A stretch of 64,000 nucleotides of DNA from Clusia tigrina (GCA_920105625.2 OV050030.1:177335315-177399314); one strand, 5' to 3'; shown: positions 1-11,701, counted from the stretch's first letter. Numbers and translations are program-made. The notes: a model not told the origin generated them from the letters alone.

Positions 1-170
1 TGATGAATATTGAACCCAACTCGTTATGCAACTGCATTATCCAAACTCTTAATAGTCTCCTATCACATTACCTCCTTGAATGTCCAGAACTGAACCGCTT
101 AAGATATTATGTGTTTCACCATGATGAACCCCTAACCCTTCTCTCTAACCCCTCCCCAACAGATATTTGA
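1..170 (+). pseudogene. Unit 0: C-terminal tail of I-like ORF2 (partial at window edge)
   Basis: The reading frame opens at the left edge with the last ~55 codons of I-like ORF2 and stops at TGA 168-170. It shows the Cys/His pattern CNC...HYLLECP that ends many I- and Jockey-type ORF2 proteins. Upstream parts lie outside the window. Confidence 0.75.
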
Positions 171-287
171 AAAAATCCTGAAATTTTTAAAAGCATCTAA
201 ATTATATTACCTAATTTAATTCTCCCTCTTTACCTAACTCCTTTTACCCATAAGAAGCTAAAGGCCATAGTTTCTGTTGATGCTATA

Positions 288-322
288 GGTATTAGGTATT
301 AGGTATTAGGTATTAGGTATTA
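288..322. repeat. GGTATTA heptamer, five tandem copies
   Basis: Five exact GGTATTA units lie in the 3' tail of the I-like remnant. All other units have one GGTATTA in the context ATAATTAGGTATTAATTTAG, so this is a local expansion private to unit 1. Confidence 0.95.
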
Positions 323-404
323 ATTTAGTTAATACACTAATTTTATTAATAAATTAAAAATAAAATTGTTTGGACTTGGTAAAAAGGAAATATTTTAGAT
401 AACT

Positions 405-560
405 TAAATAAATATGTATTAGAAGACAACCAGGGAGGAAAAATAAATGAATATTTGTTTCAAGTTAACGATTTGTTAATTCTTTATTTTAAAAAATGTA
501 ATAAGTTTCCGTTTGACTGGACATCAACACCAACTCGTGCACCAATAAAACACTTGTATT
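405..560 (+). other. Unrecognised open stretch downstream of I-like ORF2 (~50 codons)
   Basis: Downstream of the I-like 3' tail, one plus frame stays open for about 50 codons. It contains EDNQGGKINE and FPFDWTSTPTRAP and ends at TAA 558-560. It recurs in all units, for example near 4015-4160, 7590-7745, 11490-11640, 38635-38790 and 60550-60707; unit 6 loses 16 bp within it. I do not recognise it. It has no good start codon and may be the tail of another captured element or chance. Confidence 0.3.
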
Positions 561-617
561 AAAACGTTATAAAATATATTTGTTCGCGGCGCTTTGCGTG
601 CGCTCCGTTTCATCAGC

Positions 618-1320
618 CTAACTTGAATATGCCAAACTTTTACAGAGTTCTCCACTTAAACCCGCAATATGTTTCTTTCTGATTCGCTAGCATCTTAGTG
701 AATTCAAGGTCGATCTGCTTACCATCTTTAATTGAGTCTCGTGTAATCAAAAGGTGATATTCTTATTGTCGTATTTTTGGAATGGAATGGATGTATAGCA
801 GCAAAGATCTGTTTGTATAGACGGTCGGTCCCATATTCGAAAGCTTCTATGACATTCTAATACTGAAGTGTTTCTATCTCAGTGTTTTTGCGGCTGACTC
901 CCTATTTGTCAAGGAGGTTTGTGTTTATAATGACGTTTTTTTCATCTGGCAGCCTCGTATAATTTCATTCAAATCGTCTTTTAGAACTAACACTCTATTC
1001 AGGGTGTCTTGTTCCAACTTTTCGAAATTTTTTTCGTCAGAAACACTGTTAAATTGAATTACTAGTTGGTTGATGTTTTCTCTACCACCCCTTGTGTAAC
1101 CTCGAAGAGTTTTTCGGTAATATGATATTAATGCTTATCATTCTCGACAATGTATCTTTGATTTTATAAGATCTGGTTCCAATCTGCGGCGTCTGGAGAA
1201 CCCGTAATACATTTCCATCCTTGTCTATCCAATCAATTGAGCTTGTTGGTCTTCTTCTTTCATTCTTCAGATCCTCAAAGCGGTCGACGATTTTGTTAAG
1301 ATGAAACTTTATTACCATTT
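618..1320 (-). pseudogene. env: Errantivirus-type env remnant, unit 1
   Basis: Read on the minus strand, the piece starting at ATG 1318 holds a basic furin-like stretch (RRRPT) followed by SIDWI, as at the start of the fusion (TM-like) subunit in insect errantivirus and baculovirus F-type envelopes. Further down, in other frames, come a heptad-rich stretch (VENINQLVIQFNSV) and NTNLLDK, then KETYCGSKW near 660. These would be ectodomain parts of a membrane fusion protein. The gene is broken near 1125, by an extra CT near 1081, and by stops. The surface-subunit start and the membrane anchor are missing. Nothing here could give a functional envelope. Family call is by motif recognition. Confidence 0.7.
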
Positions 1321-1475
1321 ATACCACCTTATCTTTTCACAAGGACAAGAGACGGATGCCCCCTCCAACTGGTCGTGTTCCATACTTTCATTGGCGATGG
1401 GACCAGTTGCCCTCTCGACTAATGATGGCTGTTGGCTCTTTGCACATTTGAAGGTGTGCATTCCATATTTTTAAT

Positions 1476-2058
1476 AAATCAATTTATTATCTTTATACAT
1501 ATAGTTATTTTTTTATTTGTTTGCGTTTTGGTCATCCATGGGCGCCCCATGGGAAGGCTAATTGAAACGGTAGGTTCGCCGGACCTCATACGGAGTTCAC
1601 TATTAAACTTGACTCTACCCCGTCAAGCAAGCTCACTGGCATAGTTGTTCCACCGTAAGTTTAGGGTTTTGTTTGGGTCAGTAGGTCTGATGAACCCTGC
1701 CCCAGGGAGTTTTTCTTGTCTCCCGCCCGGCTATCAGCAACCCAAATCCAGCAGAGACATGACCGTACTGAAAGTGGTCCATTGGTCTGAAAAGGATTGC
1801 CGCACTTCCCCGAAGGGCTAATCAATTCATTAGTGTCGAGCGATTCGGCGGTCTCCACGAAACGTTCGATATGGGCCAGTAGGACTACTAACTAGCCTTA
1901 ACGACTGAGCAGGAATCGTAGAAGACTACTTTCTGCCTGTGCGATAGAGGTAGTTCTTAGTTTGTGTAATGGACCATGTCACCGTGTTTCATGTGCCATG
2001 TTCCAGCGCACAGTAAGCCCGTACACCGCAACAAGGTTGACTACCTAATCTAGGGGGG
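1476..2058. other. Leader-like block without recognisable gene (example of all units)
   Basis: This GC-richer block of ~0.58 kb lies between the ORF1-like fragment and the I-like ORF2 remnant. Short frames on both strands are not coding by any motif I know. On the minus strand it runs directly into the ORF1-like fragment, which fits a non-LTR 5' untranslated region (inference). It holds a 7-bp inverted repeat at CCATGGGCGCCCCATGG. Equivalent blocks: 5071-5650, 9105-9685, 12565-13148, 17800-18383, 25065-25644, 35865-36441, 39706-40289, 46982-47561, 57782-58358, 62071-62647. Confidence 0.5.
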
Positions 2059-3781
2059 GATCCTTAATTAAAAAAAGGTACAGCCAAACTAAAACGCGAA
2101 ATTGGGTTAGCTAAAAAACGATCAATTAATAATTTTACAGCCGAAATAAACCCAACGATGCCAATTGTGAAAATTTGGACGAAAATATGGCGATTCTGTG
2201 GTTATAAAAGCACCCATGGTATACAATGCATTCACGACCCAAATTCTTCCTCAAAATCAACCGCAGATAAAATACGTATTTCGAATATTTTTAGCGAAGA
2301 CTGGGATATCCCCTGAATCCCTCACGTTTATAAAAAGTAATCGACAAACTAATTGCCAATAGACTACGGTGGTGTGTCACAACGAATAAACTAGGCAATA
2401 GTCATCAAATGGGATTCAAAAGAGTCAAATCGACAACCGATACTCTGCTGTATGGCGATTATCTGATTGCAAACTGCCTCTCGAAAAAGAAACACCTAAC
2501 TATAATATCACTAGATTTCCAAAAAGCCTTCGATAAAATAGGAATCCACAGCTTTATTGACCAGCTCATCGAATGGAAAGTAGGACCTAAAGTAATCAAC
2601 TATGTAAAATATTTCATGACCAATAGAAAAATTATAGTGAAAATTGGTAAACACATCTCCAATCTGCAACCACTACACAAGGATCACCTCTCTTGGTAAT
2701 TCTCTTCCTAATAGCCTATAATAAACTTAGCCACACCATAGCATTGTAAAAGGACACCGACTTCTGCTCTTACGCAGTCGAGTTTAATATGATAGTCCAA
2801 TCGAACAAAAACAAAATCCCTTCCATAGGTCTTCCCACTCAATTTTAGAATATATCTAACTGGTGTGAATACTCCGGCGCTGTTCTTTGTACAACAAAAT
2901 GTAAATTCGTTCACATTTGCCGCAAATACGTTTGCAACTGAACTGTCAAAGCTAATAACCTCCAAATACCCGAAGTAAATAACTTAAAAATCCTCGGTAT
3001 ACTCATCAACAAGAGATATAGATGGAACAGCCAGATTGAATATCTTATCTCGACATCTAAATGTCGTAAAGTGTCTATCTAGCGCAAAATTTAACTGCAC
3101 CACCTACTCCTGCCCCAAGAAAAATGTTAACGTACCAAAAATATCTTGAGATTCTTGAGAATTTTAAAAAGTGCTTCACATATCAATATTCCAAACTCAC
3201 CCCTCACTCATACGATCCAACTACTCCCGCCTTGGCATCTAAAATCTTCAGCAATCAATACTTACGTACATTCATAATTCAAAATCGGAAGGAATTACAA
3301 GCTACAGCGTCACTAACGAAACTAAAATTATTAAATTGTGCAACAATTGAAACTAAAATTATTAAATACGTTTGTGTTGCTCCTATGACTTCCACTCGTA
3401 ACTACATTTTCTCCGACATCAAACATTTCCTGAAAATATACCACACCGACATAAATAAGCTGATTTGGAACGTTACCTAGACATGGTATAAACCCACACC
3501 GAATATCACTTGTCGATTATTTACTTCGAACCACAGACACAATGAGTAGACTGGACAGCAACAAATTACTAAGAGACAGATTAGGTCATTCAAAAATTTC
3601 TCACGAATATCTGATGAATATTGAACCCAACTCGTTATGCAATTGCATTATCCAAACTCTTAATAGTCTCCTATCACATTACCTCCTTGAATGTCCAGAA
3701 CTGAACCGCTTAAGATATTATGTGTTTCACCATGATGAACCCCTAACCCTTCTCTCTAACCCCTCCCCAACAGATATTTGA
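2059..3781 (+). pseudogene. I-like non-LTR ORF2 remnant (linker-RT-C-terminus), unit 1
   Basis: In order: a post-endonuclease linker (FTAEINP, IWRFCGYKS, IHDPNSS) at 2059-2330; RT N-part at 2409-2699 with GFKRVKST and motif A LDFQKAFDK; after a frameshift, motif B QGSPL at about 2681; then the catalytic loop near 2772, which reads SYAVE instead of YADD; then LKILGILI. The C-terminal part at 3124-3781 ends with the Cys/His motif CNC...HYLLECP. Broken by frameshifts, stops near 2850 and 2934, TAG at 3478-3480 and a small deletion near 3490. The endonuclease and ORF1 are absent. Assignment to the I clade is by resemblance. Confidence 0.75.
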
Positions 3782-4227
3782 AAAAATCCTGAAATTTTTA
3801 AAAACATCTAAATTATATTACCTAATTTAATTCTCCCTCGTTAACTCACTCCCTTTACCCATAAGAAGCTAAAGGCCATAGTTTCTGTTGATGCTATAGT
3901 TATAATTAGGTATTAATTTAGTTAATACACTAATTTTATTAATAAATTAAAAATAAAATTGTTTGGACTTGGTAAAAAGGAAATATTTTAGATAACTTAA
4001 ATAAATACGAGTATGTATTAGAAGACAACCAGGGAGGACAAATAAATGAAGATTTGTTTCAAGTTAACGATTTGTTAATTCTTTATTTTAAAAAATGTAA
4101 TAAGTTTCCGTTTGACTGGACATCAACACCAACTCGTGCACCAATAAAACACTTGTATTAAAACGTTATAAAATATATTTGTTCGCGGCGCTTTGCGTGC
4201 GCTCCGCGTGCGCTCCGTTTCATCAGC

Positions 4228-4930
4228 CTAACTTGAATATGCCAAACTTTTACAGAGTTCTCCACTTAGACCCGCAATATGTTTCTTTCTGATTCGCTAG
4301 CATCTTAGTGAATTCAAGGTCGATCTGCTTACCATCTTTAATTGAGTCTCGTGTAATCAAAAGGTGATATTCTTATTGTCGTATTTTTGGAATGGAAAGG
4401 ATGTATAGCAGCAAAGATCTGTTTGTATAGACGGTCGGTCCCATATTCGAAAGCTTCTATGACATTCTAATACGGAAGTGTTTCTATCTCAGTGTTTTTG
4501 CGGCTGACTCCATATTTGTCAAGGAGGTTTGTGTTTATATTGACTTTTTTTCCATCTGGCAGGCTCGTATAATTTCATTCTCATCTTCTTTTAGAATTAA
4601 CACTCTATTCAGGGTGTCTTGTTTCAACTTTTCGAAATTTTTTTCGTCAGAAACACTGTTTAATTGAATTACTAGTTGGTTGATGTTTTCTCTACCACCC
4701 CTTGTGTAACCTCGAAGAGTTTTTCGTTAATATGATATTAATGGTTATCATTCTCGACAATGTATCTTTGATTTTATAAGATCTGGTTCCAATCTGCGGC
4801 GTCTGGAGAACCCGTAATACATTTCCATCCTTGTCTATCCAATCAATTGAGCGTGTTGGTCTTCTTCTTTCATTTTTCAGATCCTCAAAGCGGTCGACGA
4901 TTTTGTTAAGATGAAACTTTATTACCATTT
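4228..4930 (-). pseudogene. env: Errantivirus-type env remnant, unit 2
   Basis: Same content as in unit 1: furin-like basic stretch RRRPTRS then IDWI below ATG 4928, followed by frame-broken fusion-subunit pieces and KETYCGSKW near 4270. It carries the extra CT at about 4691 that shifts the frame. Surface-subunit start and membrane anchor are absent. Confidence 0.7.
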
Positions 4931-5650
4931 ATACCACCTTATCTTTTCACAAGGACAAGAGACGGATGCCCCCTCCAACTGGTCGTGTTCCATACTTTCA
5001 TTGGCGATGGGACCAGTTGCCCTCTCGACTAATGATGATTTGAAGGTGTGCATTCCATATTTTTAATAAATCAATTTATTATCTTTATACATATAGTTAT
5101 TTTTTTATTTGTTTGCGTTTTGGTCATCCATGGGCGCCCCATGGGAAGGCTAATTGAAACGGTAGGTTCGCCGGACCTCATACGGAGTTCACTATTAAAC
5201 TTGACTCTACCTCGTCAAGCAAGCTCACTGGCATAGTTGTTCCACCGTATGTTTAAGGGGTTGTTTGGGTCAGTAGGTCTGATGAACCCTGCCCCAGGGA
5301 GTTTTTCTTGTCTCCCGCCCGGCTATCAGCAACCCAAATCCAGCAGAGACATGACCGTACTGAAAGTGGGCCATTGGTCTGAAAAGGATTGCCGCACTTC
5401 CCCGAAGGGCTAACCAATTCATTAGTGTCGAACGATTCGGCGGTCTCCACGAAACGTGCGATATGGGCCAGTAGGACTACTAACTAGCCTTAACGACTGA
5501 GCAGGAATCGTAGAAGACTACTTTCTGCCTGTGCGATAGAGGTAGTTCTTAGTTTGTGTAATGGACCATGTCACCGTGTTTCATGTGCCATGTTCCAGCG
5601 CACAGTAAGCCCGTACACCGCAACAAGGTTGACTACCTAATCTAGGGGTG

Positions 5651-7371
5651 GATCCTTACTTAAAAAAAGGTACAGCCAAACTAAAACGCGAAATTGGGTT
5701 AGCTAAAAAACGATCAATTAATAATTTTACAGCCGAAATAAACCCACCGATGCCAATTGCGAAAATTTGGACGAAAATATGGCGATTCTGTGGTTATAAA
5801 AGCACCCATGGTATACAATGCATTCACGACCCAAATTCTTCCCCACAATCAACCGCAGATAAAATACGTATTTCGAATATTTTTTGCGAAGACTGGGATA
5901 TCCCCTGAATCCCTCATGTTTATAAAAAGTAATCGACAAACTAATTGCCAATAGACTATGGTGGTGTGTCACAACGAATAAACTAGGCGATAGTCATCAA
6001 ATGGGATTCAAAAGAGTCAAATCGACAACCGATACTCTGCTGTATGGCGATTATCTGATTGCAAACTGCCTCTCGAAAAAGAAACACCTAACTATAATAT
6101 CACTAGATTTCCAAAAAGCCTTCGATAAAATAGGAATCCACAGCTTTATTGACCAGCTCATCGAATGGAAAGTAGGACCTAAAGTAATCAACTATGTAAA
6201 ATATTTCATGACCAATAGAAAAATTATAGTGAAAATTGGTAAACACATCTCCAATCTGCAACCACTACACAAGGATCACCTCTCTCGGTAATTCTCTTCC
6301 TAATAGCCTACAATAAACTTAGCCACACCATAGCATTGTAAAAGGACATCGACTTCTGCTCTTACGCAGTCGAGTTTAATATGATAGTCCAATCGAACAA
6401 AAACAAAATCCCTTCCATAGGTCTTCCCACTCAATTTTAGAATATATCTAACTGGTGTGAATACTCCGGCGCTGTTCTTTGTACAACAAAATGCAAATTC
6501 ATTCACATTTGCCGCAAATACGTTTGCAACTGAACTGTCAAAGCTAATAACCTCCAAATACCCGAAGTAAATAACTTAAAAATCCTCGGTATACTCACCA
6601 ACAAGAGATATAGATGGAACAGCCATATTGAATATCTTATCTCGACATCTAAATGTCGTAAAGTGTCTATCTAGCGCAAAATTTAACTGCTCCACCTACT
6701 CGCTGCCCCAAGAAAAATGTTAACGTACCAAAAATATTTTGAGATTCTTGAGAATTTTAAAAAGTGCTTCACATATCAATATTCCAAACTCACCCCTCAT
6801 TCATACGATCCAACTACTCCCGCCTTGGCATCTAAAATCTTCAGCAATCATACTTACGTACATTCATAATTCAAAATCGGAAGGAATTACAAGCTACAGC
6901 GTCACTAACGAAACTAAAATTATTAAATTGTGCAACAATTGAAACTAAAATTATTAAATACGTTTGTGTTGCTCCTATGACTTCTACTCGCAACTACATT
7001 TTCTCCGACATCAAACATTTCCTGGAAATATACCACACCGACATAAATAAGCAGATTTGGAACGTTACTTCGACATGGTATAAAGACATAAACCCACACC
7101 GAATATCTCTAGTCGATTATTTACTTCGAACCACAGACACAATCAGTAGACTGGACAGCAACAAATTACTAAGAGTCATTCAAAAATTTCTCAAGGATAT
7201 CTGATGAATATTGAACCCAACTCGTTATGCAACTGCATTATCAAAACTCTTAATAGTCTCCTATCACATTACCTCCTTGAATGTCCAAAACTGAACCGCT
7301 TAAGATATTATGTGTTTCACCATGATGAACCCCTAACCCTTCTCTCTAACCCCTCCCCAACAGATATTTGA
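5651..7371 (+). pseudogene. I-like ORF2 remnant, unit 2
   Basis: The linker is open from 5648 to 5908 (KRSINNFTAEINP, IWRFCGYKS). The RT N-part lies at 6001-6291, motif A LDFQKAFDK. The catalytic loop reads SYAVE near 6372. The C-terminal part is split by a one-base loss near 6851 and by a 10-bp deletion near 7174 that removes RLGHS; both are shared with unit 4, and the 10-bp deletion also with unit 3. The stop of the remnant is TGA 7369-7371. Confidence 0.75.
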
Positions 7372-7799
7372 AAAAATCCTGAAATTTTTAAAAACATCTA
7401 AATTATATTACGTAATTTAATTCTCCCTCGTTAACTCACTCCCTTTATCCATAAGAAGCTAAAGGCCATAGTTTCTGTTGATGCTATAGTTATAATTAGG
7501 TATTAATTTAGTTAATACACTAATTTTATTAATAAATTAAAAATAAAATTGTTTGGACTTGGTAAAAAGGAAATATTTTAGATAACTTAAATAAATATGT
7601 ATTAGAAGACAACCAGGGAGGAAAAATAAATGAAGATTTGTTTCAAGTTAACGATTTGTTAATTCTTTATTTTAAAAAATGTAATAAGTTTCCGTTTGAC
7701 TGGACATCAACACTAACTCGTGCACCAATAAAACACTTGTATTAAAACGTTATAAAATATATTTGTTCGCGGCGCTTTGCGTGCGCTCCGTTTCATCAG

Positions 7800-8687
7800 C
7801 CTAACTTGAATATGCCAAACTTTTACAGAGTTCTCCACTTAGACCCGCAATATGTTTCTTTCTGATTCGCTAGCATCTTAGTGAATTCAAGGTCGATCTG
7901 CTTACCATCTTTAATTGAGTCTCGTGTAATCAAAAGGTGATATTCTTATTGTCGTATTTTTGGAATGGAAAGGATGTATAGCAGCAAAGATCTGTTTGTA
8001 TAGACGGTCGGTCCCATATTCAAAAGCTTCTATGACATTCTAATACGGAAGTGTTTCTATCTCAGTATTTTTGCGGCTGACTCCCTATTTGTCAAGGAGG
8101 TTTGTGTTTATAATGACGTTTTTTTCCATTTGTCAGGCTCGTATAATTTCATTCACATCGTCTTTTAGAACTAACACTCTATTCAGGGTGTCTTGTTCCA
8201 ACTTTTCGAAATTTTTTTCGTCAGAAACACTGTTAAATTGAATTACTAGTTGGTTGATGTTTTCTCTACCACCCCTTGTGTAACCTCGAAGAGTTTTTCG
8301 GTAATATGATATTAATGCTTATCATTCTCGACAATGTATCTTTGATTTTATAAGATCTGGTTCCAATCTGCGGCGTCTGGAGAACCCGTAATACATTTCC
8401 ATCCTTGTCTATCCAATCAACTGAGCGTGTTGGTCTTCTTCTTTCATTTTTCAGATCCTCAAGGCGGTCGACGATTTTGTTAAGATGAAACTTTATTACC
8501 ATTTATACCACCTTAATTTTTCTATCAATTGAGTTGTCTCTGTCAAGACATTGTTGTAGCGCTCCAAATTGATAGCGTGTACCAGTTTAGAGTGTCCATT
8601 TATTATCCACTCATTTCCATTACAAATTGTTACAATTGGAGCTTTGTACTTAAAGATGTGCAGCCCCCATACCCAAAAGAGTGCCAT
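7800..8687 (-). pseudogene. env: Errantivirus-type env remnant, unit 3 (with upstream segment)
   Basis: The long unit adds a part of env upstream of the furin-like site: a minus frame at 8687-8496 with NEWIINGH, VHAINLERY and TETTQLIEK, as in the end of the errantivirus surface subunit. A frame break near 8510 separates it from the piece below ATG 8502 that holds RRRPTRS. The rest matches units 1 and 2, including the extra CT near 8264. The true N terminus is missing: the frame runs into ORF1-like sequence at about 8665. Still non-functional. Confidence 0.75.
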
Positions 8688-9085
8688 AAATCTGTAATAT
8701 ATAAATTCGGCTAGCAGCTGGGGGCACTATTGATAATTTGTCAATATTTTTGTTGCCCTCTTGTGCAAACCGCTTTGTCGGCCTGGAGCTCGATGACGGC
8801 GTGGAGCCATCCGATCGGGTTCTTTTAGGGATCGTTCGCGCAGACACGTTTGCAGGATTTGCTGCCAAGGACCGAGCTGTTTCCAGCAATATGCCCCTGG
8901 CAAGCAAGGCCTTTTCATTACATCTCAGCCGACTCCTGGCTAATAGTGATACCTATATCCTGCGGCCTATCGGACAAGAGACGGATGCCCCCTCCAACTG
9001 GTCGTGTTCCATACTTTCATCGGCGATGGGACCAGTTGCCCTCTCGACTAATGATGGCTGTTGGCACTTTGCACATTTGAATGTG
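8650..9085 (-). pseudogene. Non-LTR ORF1 (gag-like) N-terminal fragment, unit 3
   Basis: On minus, the frame from about 9085 down to 8650 reads through HTFKCAK, ATGPIADESMEHDQLEGA, then one stop (TAG, 8953-8955), then ARGILLETARSLAANP and KRTRSDGSTPSSSSRPTKR. A leucine/alanine helix followed by a basic, Ser/Pro-rich stretch is typical of the N-terminal part of Jockey/I/LOA-group ORF1 proteins. No zinc knuckles or RRM are present. The fragment ends at the junction with env. A longer open frame exists on plus (8738-9103), but it has no recognisable motif. Confidence 0.5.
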
Positions 9086-9685
9086 TGCATCCCATATTTT
9101 TAATAAATCAATTTATTATCTTTATACATAGTTATTTTTTTATTTGTTTGCGTTTTGGTCATCCATGGGCGCCCCATGGGAAGGCTAATTGAAACGGTAG
9201 GTTCGCCGGACCTCATGCGGAGTTCACTATTAAACTTGACTCTACCCCGTGAAGCAAGCTCACTGGCATAGTTGTTCCACCGTAAGTTTAGGGGGTTGTT
9301 TGGGTCAGTAGGTCTGATGAACCCTGCCCCAGGGAGTTTTTCTTGTCCCCCGCCCGGCTATCAGCAACCCAAATCCAGCAGAGACATGACCGTACTGAAA
9401 GTGGGCCATTGGTCTGAAAAGGATTGCCGCACTTCCCCGAAGGGCTAACCAATTCATTAGTGTCGAGCGATTCGGCGGTCTCCACGAAACGTTCGATATG
9501 GGCCAGTAGGACTACTAACTAGCCTTAACGACTGAGCAGGAATCGTAGAAGACTACTTTCTGCCTGTGCGATAGAGGTAGTTCTTAGTTTGTGTAATGGA
9601 CCATATCACCGTGTTTCATGTGCCATGTTCCAGCGCACAGTAAGCCCGTACACCGCAACAAGGTTGACTACCTAATCTAGGGGGG

Positions 9686-11266
9686 GATCCTTAATTAAAA
9701 AAAGGTACAGCCAAACTAAAACGCGAAATTGGGTTAGCTAAAAAACGATCAATTAATAATTTTACAGCCGAAATAAACCCAACGATGCCAATTGCGATAA
9801 TTTGGACGAAAATATGGCGATTCTGTGGTTATAAAAGCACCCATGGTATACATTGCATTCACGACCCAAATTCTTCCTCACAATCAACCGCAGATAAAAT
9901 ACGTATTTCGAATATTTTTAGCGAAGACTGGGATATCCCTGAATCCCTCATGTTTATAAAAAGTAATCGACAAAATAATTGCCAATAGACTACGGTGGTG
10001 TGCCACAACGAATAAACTAGGCAATAGTCATCAAATGGGATTCAAAAGAGTCAAATCGACAACCGATACTCTGCTGTATGTCGATTATCTGATTCCAAAC
10101 TGCCTCTCCAAAAAGAAACACCTAACTATAATATCACTAGATTTCCAAAAAGCCTTCGATAAAATAGGAATCCACACCTTTATTGACCAGCTCATCGAAT
10201 GGAAAGTAGGACCTAAAGTAATCAACTATGTAAAATATTTCATGACCAATAGAAAACTTATAGTGGAAATTGGTAAACACATCTCCAATCTGCAACCACT
10301 ACACAAGGATCACCTCTTTCGGTATTTCTCTTCCTAATAGCCTACAATAAACTTAGCCACACCATAGCATTGTAAAAGGACATCGACTTCTGTTCTTACG
10401 CAGTCAAGTTTAATATGATAGTCCAATCGAACAAAAACAAAATCCCTTCCATAGGTCTTACCACTCAATTTTAGATATATCTAACTGGTGTGAATACTCC
10501 GGCGCTGTTCTTTCTACAACAAAATGCAAATTCATTCACATTTGCCGCAAATACGTTTGCAACTGAACTGTCAAAGCTAATATCCTCCAAATACCCGAAG
10601 TAAATAACTTAAAAATCCTCGGTATACTCATCAACAAAAGATATAGATGGAACAGCCAGATTGAATATATTATGTCGACATCTAAATGTCGTAAAGTGTC
10701 TATCTAGCGCAAAATTTTTAAAAAGTGCTTCACATATCAATATTCCAAACTCACTCATTCATAATTCAAAATCGGAAGGAATTACAAGCTACAGCGTCAC
10801 TAACGAAACTAAAATTATTAAATTGTGCAACAATTGAAACTAAAATTATTAAATACGTTTGTGTTGCTCCTATGACTTCTACTCGTAACTACATTTTCTC
10901 CGACATCAAACATTTCCTGGAAATATACCACACCGACATAAATAAGCTGATTTGGAACGTTACTTCGACATGGTATAAAGACATAAACCCACACCGAATA
11001 TCTCTAGTCGATTATTTACTTCGAACCACAGACACAATCAGTAGACTGGACAGCAACAAATTACTAAGAGTCATTCAAAAATTTCTCAAGGATATCTGAT
11101 GAATATTGAACCCAACTCGTTATGCAACTGCATTATCCAAACTCTTAATAGTCTCCTATCACATTACCTCCTTGAATGTCCACAACTGAACCGCTTAAGA
11201 TATTATGTGTTTCACCATGATGAACCCCTAACCCTTCTCTCTAACCCCTCCCCAACAGATATTTGA
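9686..11266 (+). pseudogene. I-like ORF2 remnant, unit 3 (internally deleted)
   Basis: Linker 9686-9990, RT N-part 10035-10337 with motif A intact (LDFQKAFDK). The catalytic loop near 10398 reads SYAVK, one change further from the other units' SYAVE. Deletions around 10714 and 10756 remove the stretch between the RT and the C-terminal part. The C-terminal part 10725-11099 then meets the 10-bp deletion near 11070 shared with units 2 and 4. Confidence 0.75.
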
Positions 11267-11701
11267 AAAAATCCTGAAATTTTTAAAAACATCTAAATTA
11301 TATTACCTAATTTAATTCTCCCTCGTTAACTCACTCCCTTTATCCATAAGAAGCTAAAGGCCATAGTTTCTGTTGATGCTATAGTTATAATTAGGTATTA
11401 ATTTAGTTAATACACTAATTTTATTAATAAATTAAAAATAAAATTGTTTGGACTTGGTAAAAAGGAAATATTTTAGATAACTTAAATAAATATGTATTAG
11501 AAGACAACCAGGGAGGAAAAATAAATGAAGATTTGATTCAAGTTAACGATTTGTTAATTCTTTATTTTAAAAAATGTAATAAGTTTCCGTTTGACTGGAC
11601 ATCAACACGAACTCGTGCACCAATAAAACACTTGTATTAAAACGTTATAAAATATATTTGTTCGCGGCGCTTTGCGTGCGCTCCGCGTGCGCTCCGTTTC
11701 A

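Larger units (their letters stand above)
171..3781. repeat. Array unit 1 (short form)
   Basis: Layout: 171-617 I-like 3' tail plus an unassigned stretch; 618-1320 env remnant on minus; 1345-1475 the distal end of the ORF1-like block, whose other ~450 bp are missing; 1476-2058 leader-like block with no recognisable gene; 2059-3781 I-like ORF2 remnant. The unit is distinctive for a five-fold heptamer expansion at 288-322. Confidence 0.9.
3782..7371. repeat. Array unit 2 (short form)
   Basis: Layout: 3782-4227 I-like 3' tail and unassigned stretch; 4228-4930 env remnant; 4951-5070 shortened ORF1-like distal end, missing ~20 bp around 5038; 5071-5650 leader-like block; 5651-7371 ORF2 remnant. 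A duplicated CGTGCGCTCCG occurs near 4195-4216, shared with unit 4. Confidence 0.9.
7372..11266. repeat. Array unit 3 (long form)
   Basis: This is the first unit to keep the full 450-bp stretch (8520-8970) that joins the env remnant to the ORF1-like fragment. Layout: 7372-7799 I-like 3' tail and unassigned stretch; 7800-8687 env; 8650-9085 ORF1-like; 9105-9685 leader-like; 9686-11266 ORF2 remnant with two deletions. Confidence 0.9.

Noticed and set aside
1432..1644. 70-codon plus frame with a hydrophobic stretch, repeated in most units
   Set aside because: It spans the A/T-rich end of the ORF1-like fragment and the leader-like block. The hydrophobic part comes from T-rich DNA, and it has no family resemblance.
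1661..1858. 65-codon minus frame in the leader-like block
   Set aside because: No recognisable motif; disrupted in units 7, 10 and 11. Kept as non-coding leader.
2052..2066. GGGGGGATCCTTAATTAA at the leader/ORF2 junction as a cloning-site artefact
   Set aside because: It is present in all units with natural variants (GGGTGGATCCTTACTTAA, GTAGCGGATCCTTAATTT), so it is part of the repeat.
2708..2965. 85-codon minus frame repeated in most units
   Set aside because: It is the antisense of the I-like RT catalytic region, whose plus reading has clear ORF2 motifs.
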